NCBI GenBank assembly: GCA_019137255.1
Contig: WPDH01000003.1
Location: forward strand, 62,181 to 126,180
DNA length: 64,000 nucleotides
DNA from: Corinectria fuckeliana
Taxonomy: Eukaryota > Ascomycota > Sordariomycetes > Hypocreales > Nectriaceae
Direction of reading: 5' to 3'
In this document: piece by piece, positions 57,367-64,000 of the stretch
How positions within the stretch are numbered: the first letter of the stretch is position 1
Layout of the letters: each line of letters starts with the position of its first letter
Program-made: the position numbers and the translations under genes
Notes under the pieces: model-generated
What the model saw: the letters and a program-made list of their open reading frames with translations, nothing else
What the model was told of the DNA's origin: nothing
Database searches by the model: none

Positions 57367-58536
57367 GCGGGTGGGATTTAATCATGGTAGAGATGTGGAG
57401 ATTTGGGAAACACCTCGACTATTGGCGCATTTCTTTCTACTATTCCGTTCAACGTTTATATCACCAGTTACCCCAATGTCATAATACTACATTGCCCTCA
57501 TTTACGTATCCCTTGTTGCCCTAATAGTCTAATAGGCTCTACACAAGCAGTCTTCTATTGAAAAATCTTCGATCCGCTTCAATAGCCTCCCCGGATCAAT
57601 AAGTCATTAGTCCAACCTACAGGTCCTCAATCACCTCGTACACCCTTCTTGAGTCCTATCCAATTCAGGCTCTCCTAGATCAAACCAAAACAGCAACGAC
57701 AGGATGAATACTGGATCTTATCTTTAGAGTGAGAGCTCGTCTGTGATTTGAAGCCTGTCATTGTGTAGCGAAATGCTTGAGTCAAATGGGAGAGCAGCAA
57801 GTTGTCAAATCTAGCTCACCGAAATCTATGACCAGGCAGGAGAGCAAGTGGGACTGACGTAAGTTGGCTGGGTTCGAGCGTTTGGACTTTGCGGGACCAC
57901 ATCCAGAGTAAACGAACAACGTATATAGTACTAGTATTCACATACATGTAAATAGCAATGACCTGCCTGTTGAAGCTTGGCCTGGCTTGAGTCACCGAAC
58001 GTAGTCCCAGGGAAAGAGACGTGCTATTCAGGCTGTAAGCCCCCTTGTCAGTATACTTTCTTTCTAGGTTGCAGTACCGGTTTCTGCAACAACCAAGCGA
58101 AGCGTGGAAGGGGCGACAAAACCTGACGGAGCGTCTACAGCAGCGATCAGCCAAAGCACCTCGACGCGACGCATCGCCAACATCCAGTAGTCTCAAGACT
58201 ACAGCTCCGATCCCCACATAACCCGTTTATCATGAGCGTCAATGTCGAGGTTGACCAGGACAAAGTCAAAATGTACGCCCTCATTGCCGGAAATCAATAC
58301 GTGCTGCTTAGCCGACCGCCAATACGCCCACGACTGGGCCGAGTTCCACCAAGCTGCACAAGACCAGACGCACCCCGAGGGGACTCTAGAGCAAGCGGCC
58401 GCTTTCACGGGGAATTCCCGCGGGGTTTTAGTTAAGATAGATGGCCTGGTAATTATTCCTAATAGATACCTTAATTACCTGATACCTAATGCCCCAATGT
58501 CTTGATTCTTTTATATTTTAATACCTAATATCTTAA
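57367..58536. other. Gene-poor region after the ABC gene
   Basis: No intact gene is seen. Around 58231-58435 a frame beginning MSVNVEVDQDKVKMYALIAG gives way, by a frame change near 58310, to ADRQYAHDWAEFHQAAQDQ. This may be a frameshifted fragment of an unknown gene. The sequence becomes AT-rich after 58440. Confidence 0.4.
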
Positions 58537-58785
58537 TACCCAACTAGTCTAATAAGTATTAATATTATCTACAGTAGTAATAATAATACAGTTAAACAAG
58601 ACTTATTTAGTGAGTTTGTAACACAGCCCTCTAGGTTTCTCTTAGATAGCCTTTCAGCGCTGGCAGTATTATCTCCAGACTCAGGCTACTCTATAGTGGC
58701 TGAGAACGCCTGGACCCAGGTTAAAGGACCGGATTTACAGCTGACCTTCAGCGACTGGCCCTTGGCGGCAACTGGTTATATATAA
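58537..58785 (+). pseudogene. Coding relic with LTFSDW peptide
   Basis: An open stretch of 82 codons without a start codon ends in TAA at 58783-58785. It includes FLLDSLSALAVLSPDSGY and ends in LQLTFSDWPLAATGYI. The DNA for LTFSDW-LA recurs in opposite orientation at about 59560-59590. It is AT-rich on both sides, so it is a fragment of a repeated gene family, probably dead. Confidence 0.35.
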
Positions 58786-59126
58786 CTAGTTAAATGATGG
58801 CTAGGCCTTTATATTGTGTTAGCTAGATAAGTTTTTAGAAGCTATTAAGGTTAGAGAGGGAGGTCTATTGCATAGTTATGCTTTGATATTTGAGATTAAT
58901 GCTTTATCAATTGGGTTACTTATTGGGAAATGGATACTATGTCTTATGGTTCTGGGTATAGTACCTTATAGGGTTTTTTTATTGTGTGCTATTTACTGTA
59001 TTGCTTTCTTTTATCTGGCAAGATATCAAGGAAGGCTCATAAAACAAAATAATAATAACTAGTTAAATACACCATAACACCCTATCGCTGATCATGTCAT
59101 AGTCTCTAGGTTATTAATAATACCGT

Positions 59127-59433
59127 CTACCGTAAATGGTGGGGGGCGCCGGATCCATGGACCCTTCGATGGCGCCGGGACAAGGTCTCAGAGGGACCCC
59201 GTCCCGGGCCGCGCGGACAGTGACGGGCACGATGGCCATTTTGATTGCACTATAAGTAGTACACAGGTCAGTCACAATCATAGGTAGATGGTGGGAAAGC
59301 AGGAGTGACTGCGAGGGCCTGACAGCGTAGGAAACAGCAGGACTGGAATGTACTTACAGTCCTTGAAGGCACCGCCGCCGTGCTTGCGGCTGCCACTGCG
59401 GCCGCCCAACGGGGCATGTAGATTATTAACAAG
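59127..59433 (-). pseudogene. Second, broken copy of the zinc-knuckle gene
   Basis: It matches exons 2 and 3 of the 44092-45011 gene and the intron between them. The exon-2-like part (59433-59358) encodes LVNNLHAPLGGRSGSRKHGG but lacks the 3' piece coding the first CxxC half, which shifts the frame. The exon-3-like part (59249-59127) keeps CNQNGHRARHCPRGPGRG, with the last Cys intact, then stops after 40 codons at TAG where the first copy continues. Intron sequence is also similar (GTAAGTACATT at the donor, TGACCTGTGTACTA before the acceptor). Confidence 0.65.
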
Positions 59434-59544
59434 CTAGGTAGGTATCAATTAGTCATGTCTAGTAATTTGGATAGAATAGATGACTGCAAGCCCAGCCTAG
59501 TGTGTATGGGGAGCATGGGGAAAGGGTGTGCGGGTTCAGTCATC

Positions 59545-59706
59545 CTAATTGCCGGCAAGCCCGCCAAGCGCCAGTCGCTGAAGGTTAGCGATAAACCCGG
59601 CCCCCCGAGCGCCGGGAGCGCCGAACAGCACCATCTGGTTGGGGGCGCTGGACGGGGTCGCGAGGCGGTGGGACGCGTCAGACGGGCCGGACGGGGCCGG
59701 GAGCTG
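59545..59706 (-). pseudogene. Proline-rich fragment of the zinc-knuckle family
   Basis: A 53-codon open stretch starts QLPAPSGPSDASHRLATPSS, similar to QLPLPSGAPHHAPVRFG in the 44-kb gene, and ends at TAG 59545-59547. In another frame the same DNA encodes LSLTFSDWRLAGLPAI, matching the relic at 58.7 kb. It lies upstream of the broken copy on the same strand, so the order is rearranged. Confidence 0.4.
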
Positions 59707-59979
59707 TAATGTCTGCACAGGCTGTATGTCATACGAGTTTCACTGTCCGTTTCTCATCTTCACTTCTTACCTCCAATCTCATCATTAAGAGAGGCAGAGT
59801 AATCAGGGTATTACATCATTAGGGGATGAGAGAATTAAGGCATTAGGTATCAGGGATCAGGGTATTAAAACACTAGGGAATGTGAACATTATAGTATTCT
59901 AGCATAACATGATGTTTGTTAGACTAGAGCTACTTATGCGACGAGTTTCCTAATGGTAGACGTTATAGATGCGCGATAA

Positions 59980-60105
59980 ACCCAGGTTCTCTGTCCCAGC
60001 GCTCCCAACTACCACGCGGCTCCTTTCAGTTCTCCCATCAACCAGGTGGTGCCGTTTGGCGTTCCCAGCAAGAACAATTGCCCTGTCTCTAGCACTGTAA
60101 TATAG
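59980..60105 (+). pseudogene. Another proline-rich family fragment
   Basis: A plus-strand open stretch contains SAPNYHAAPFSSPINQVVPF and FGVPSKNNCPV before TAG at 60103-60105. The APxxHAAPF and PFGVP units resemble those of the 44-kb gene. There is no start codon. Confidence 0.3.
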
Positions 60106-63100
60106 AGGTTATCAACTATCATGTACAAGTAGAGGGGTGGAAAGTCCGACATGTTTGCAAGGGTCTGGCAAGGTAGAAGGAAACAATTACCACGTATCTG
60201 GCAGATGCCGCGGAGTTGTTTTAATTCCTCAGCAAGCCCGCTCAGCTTGGGAAGAGGGAGCGGGGACAAAGCGAGGCCAGGGATCTACATTGTCACATTC
60301 AGCATTGAGGCCAGCTTAGCACTTTGCATCAGCGTAGTGCGCATTACCTTTTGCTGCAACTGGAAATGCAACATGCACGAAGTGCACTCAGCCGTAGCGC
60401 CAACGGTAGTGCAACGACGTTAGGGTGCACGGCTCTAGAGTTGCGAAGGCTCAAAGGACGTAAAGATCAGTGATGGAAAGATATTAAAAAAGAATCGGAG
60501 AGAAAGCGAGGCCTAGTCGAGCAGCTTTCTTGGCACCGACGATTCCTCCATGCCCTAGCATATCTTCTGGGATGACCGCTATTTGCCCTTGGAGTAGAAA
60601 CAAACCGTAGGAAAACAACGTCCATCACTGGCCATTGTGACTGTAAACAATATACACTTAGTTGGGAAAAGTCTGCTGTACCATTGACGCAATGCATGTA
60701 CAGTTTATACACCATGATTGATTGGTATCTGTAAAGGCGAGCTTCCGTGTCGATCCAGCAGGACATTGAGTTATTCCTTATTCACTATACTGAATTATGT
60801 GGGTGGCTGAGAAAATGGGGCTTTAATCTACTTACTGCACACTGCTGGCGCTCTCGCCTATAGCGTCTGCTACGGCTGAGTCCCTTGTCTTGTCATCGAG
60901 AGAAGCAATTTCCCAGCTGCAATGGACACGACAAGGGTGGGCGACTACAAAATAATATTGATGGCTGGATAACTCCCGGTTGGTTGGCAGGCAGCGTGGG
61001 AGTAGAAACTGAGTTACTTGGATGTAGTCATCGAGTTTACCACGGAAGCGCACGTAGGCCACGAGCTCTGCAGCGCTCGAGCTGCCGGCGACATGACTCT
61101 GATTTACCTCCTCTTAACCTTGAGGGCGGCTTGTTGCCCGTCGGAGGTTCCACCGCACAGCTGGGTTCCTTTGTCCTGGCTGTTACTTTGTATCCTGACC
61201 ATTAGTGTTGGACGCTGGGCTAAAGCGTGCGTCTCTTGCCATGGCTTTCACTTTGACTACATACTTTTCACGATGAGCCGTACAATAGTAATGGCGCTCC
61301 AAATGCAGTCCATTAGGGCTGTACTCTGTACGATGCAAGACTGAAGAGCGGAGGGGGGTAGTGTCGTGCGCTAAGTAAGCCTGCCTAAATCGTCACCTGT
61401 TGTAGGGTTCCTTATGCCTTTTCCAATAGTGCAGTGGCCATTTCTTGCGACAATTACAATGATTGAAAGGATCGGAATATTTGAAGCGTGGAGGGTGGTT
61501 GTGAAGCATTTTTCTGGAATAGGGCCCGCCATAGTTGTCAATACTGAAGGGGTACAAACTTATCGCCAGTTCTCTCATATTCGCCATGGTGTCCCTAGAC
61601 TAAATCCATGCTTTATCCAAGTTGCTATTATGTCTTGAAGTACTGACTGGGTGCATTTAGCGAAGGTCAGGGTACGCCATCCTACGCCCGGAAAGCACGG
61701 CATCTGAAGGAAGCATTTGTCGAATCGTGCAACACGCCCACAAGAGGGTGTCGTTCACAGCAGGGGTGTTAGCCAACGAGAGTGATGACATTCTTAGTTA
61801 CCAATAGTTCGTTCGGTCTTCCGGGAACCCCAGCATCTGCTTTCTAGAGCGCGGCCTTACCTAAGTCTCGGTGGCGGCTGCAACCCACACATGTTGAAAA
61901 TGGCGGAGTCAACTTACAGTGGCGGCGTTGATACACGTTGCTCGCAATGAGATATGACGTGTTGGCATTGTCGCCTTATCTCTCTGGCCTCTGGGTGCCT
62001 GGCTTGGAATACATGGCTCTCTACCTACTGAAATGCCCTATAGCTCTAAGGACCGTTTCTCGACACGATAACAATTCCAATAACCAGGGATCAGGCAGAC
62101 ATCGAACCTGACTTTACCGTAATTACCTAAAGGGCAAAGATCTGGACTGCAATGAGAATGCAGGGTAAGCCAGTGAGGAGTCCAACTTTGGTTCCTACAG
62201 ACGTAGAACAAAGAGCGAGTGATTCCGTCCAATTGCTGGGAACCCTGGCCTAAGGCAAGATCAGTGCGAGCCCATGATAATCCTTGCGGATGGAGGGTCC
62301 AGTGGTTAAATGTCAGGTACGGGCTGAAATGGAACCTTGATGATGTTTCGTTCAGACGCCCATCCCATCTACCTCTTTGTTGACCTTGCCAACCGTAACG
62401 AGCCCACATTCAAGCTCCTTCGAGGCCCCCGAATGAACTTCTGTAGCATACATGTACATAATCTAGATGCCACAAAAGTCTAGAAGGGGCTGCGGCTCTG
62501 CAGTGACCGTGCCGCTGTGGTGCGTAAGCGGAGCAATCAGAGTAGTAGAAGCAAGCTTTGCGGGCGTAGAGTCCTGCGTTGGAGCGGAGACAGATCATGG
62601 GTGACGCCGAAACAGCTAATCGCAAGGTAACGGATCTGCAACGCGCAAGTAGTGTACGTGTGCGATGGAGTCAAGGCTTCCAAAGTCCACCAGCGGACAG
62701 CGCCGGCCAACGACGTGCTTGCTCCCGCGTCCCTCCCCGCTGCTGTCGCATGGCTTGCCCCGGGGCCTCAGGGGGCAAGGGGACTATGTAGCTTAGGGGA
62801 GCAGGGGAGACGCTATTAATCCTTGCAGCGACACTGTCTCCATATCTTTACCTCCGAACGGGTGGGAATGGGCGGGGTTGGGGTGGTTCCTTTGCAGGGA
62901 GGCTTGAGCTTGGACTGAACAAAGGATCCTGGGCAGGTTACATGCAGAGAGATCGTTGCTCCATTGGGGCTCCAAAAGTTCCTCGACGGCTTCCTGGGCA
63001 AGATAAACTACACGATGGAAGTCGATAAGGACGCAGGTTACGAGTATCGTAAGCAAAGACTGGGCTGTCTCTGGATACGAGAACCAAGCTAAGAAAATAC

Positions 63101-64000
63101 TTCATCCTCTCGCCGCCTTGCGTCGGTTGCCCTCGGGTCTTCCCCCGCAAACCCCAGACGGCGAGAACCTCAATGGGGCAGTTGGAAAAGAGTTGGGGAA
63201 CGTTTCCATTGGTCATGGTGAGGCATGTGAGCGATCTGGAGCGGCACGAATAAGCACGTTTTCGTTTGTCATAACCGAGATAGGCGTGCTTGACAGGCGG
63301 AATGGCGATTGCGTGGGGAAATGGGGAGATGGGATTGAGAGGCAAAGATGGGCAGCGAAGAATGTCACCACTTACGGCTTGAGGGCCGAAGGTGGCTTGG
63401 GCTAGTAATGAGCAACTGGAACAACTGAGGGCTGTTGATTGCTGACATTGACTTGATCGCCATGTATGTATTGCTCTGTTGCCTCTTTCGCCCCTCTGTT
63501 GCATCCTCTACGCACTACCTGCTCAAGTGCTATGGCGTGTGCTTCCATAAAAATTTCTAGATTATTACCGTAGAGAAGCCATGCGTGCATGCATCGAACT
63601 GTTCGGTCCACACACTGCCTTGTACATAGAAGCGGCCGACGGGCTCGCCAAAGCTCCAACCCTGTTTAGGAAGGTTACGGTTACATTGAAGTACGGAGTA
63701 GAGTGGAGGAGACAAAAAACGTCCAGGGCGATTGCGTGCTGGAGGGCATCACGCAACGGCGCGCGCGTTGGATGATTACTTATTAGCGAAAGGATTCCGG
63801 TGCACTGAGGAGGGTGATTTGACTGGCGGAGAGAGAGTGGTGAATGGGTGAAACATGCGTGCGGGCGAAACCCGGATGACCACCAGCCCACTGTGGTGTA
63901 CTTCGTACTCAGGTCTAGACTGCGCTATATTCGTACATGTGATGTTTGGCATCCTGGTTGGCAGCTTGATGCAACTTGCACAAATGCCTGATACGGCCAG
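60106..64000. other. Gene-poor right end, 3.9 kb
   Basis: I find no gene I can support. A minus-strand segment at 60832-61062 (VRFRGKLDDYIQ, later ASLDDKTRDSAVADAIGESA) is followed at 60842 by GTAAGT and could be an exon of an unknown gene, with 60467-60766 minus as a next piece. Other frames (62038-62409 minus, 62938-63504 minus, 63118-63405 plus) lack recognisable motifs. Confidence 0.4.

Noticed and set aside
62938..63504. 188-codon minus-strand frame
   Set aside because: No motif, low-quality composition, and opposed by an equally open plus-strand frame.

Overview
The window is nuclear DNA of a filamentous ascomycete. Genes carry short introns (47-177 bp) with GTAAGT/GTAYGT donors and CTRAY-like branch sites, the coding DNA is GC-rich, and the gene families are typical of Pezizomycotina: Zn2Cys6 regulators, PDR-type ABC transporters, Crh glycosidases, GPI-anchored phospholipase B and HPP proteins. 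A retroelement converted to AT-rich, transition-only sequence indicates repeat-induced point mutation (RIP). A Sordariomycete is the likeliest source; this is inference and I cannot name a species.

Layout. 0-11 kb is ordinary gene space: a VIT/von Willebrand A protein, a GPI-anchored phospholipase B, a Crh-type GH16 enzyme and an HPP membrane protein. 11.1-17.6 kb is one dead LTR retroelement with two 164-bp LTRs, a 5-bp target duplication and no surviving reading frame. Just beyond it lies a broken PRISE-like reductase gene. 21-26.4 kb holds a K+/H+ antiporter and a convergent divergent-type kinesin. A run of about 70 G with two N follows. 26.7-29.7 kb has only gene remnants.

29.7-43.8 kb is the most interesting part: a compact set that looks like a sugar-acid (aldarate) catabolic cluster. 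It contains an SDR, a Zn2Cys6 regulator (TF1) divergent from a DapA-family aldolase/dehydratase, a ketopantoate-reductase-like gene, a second paralogous regulator (TF2) divergent from a glucarate-dehydratase-like enolase-superfamily enzyme, and an MFS sugar-type transporter. A CCGTCGG motif recurs in three of the promoters. The transporter would bring in the acid, the dehydratase would make a 4-deoxy-5-keto-aldarate, and the DapA-family enzyme would cleave or dehydrate it. The two reductases and the regulators' effectors are unexplained.

44-52 kb holds a gene for a proline-rich protein with a damaged CCHC zinc knuckle, a cytochrome P450, an HNH-like protein missing part of its motif, and a gene killed by two in-frame TAG codons. 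52.3-57.4 kb is a PDR/ABCG transporter. 57.4-64 kb is gene-poor, with relics of the zinc-knuckle family and no gene I can support.

Exon borders were worked out by hand from splice signals and frame continuity. In each intact multi-exon model the exon lengths sum to a multiple of three.
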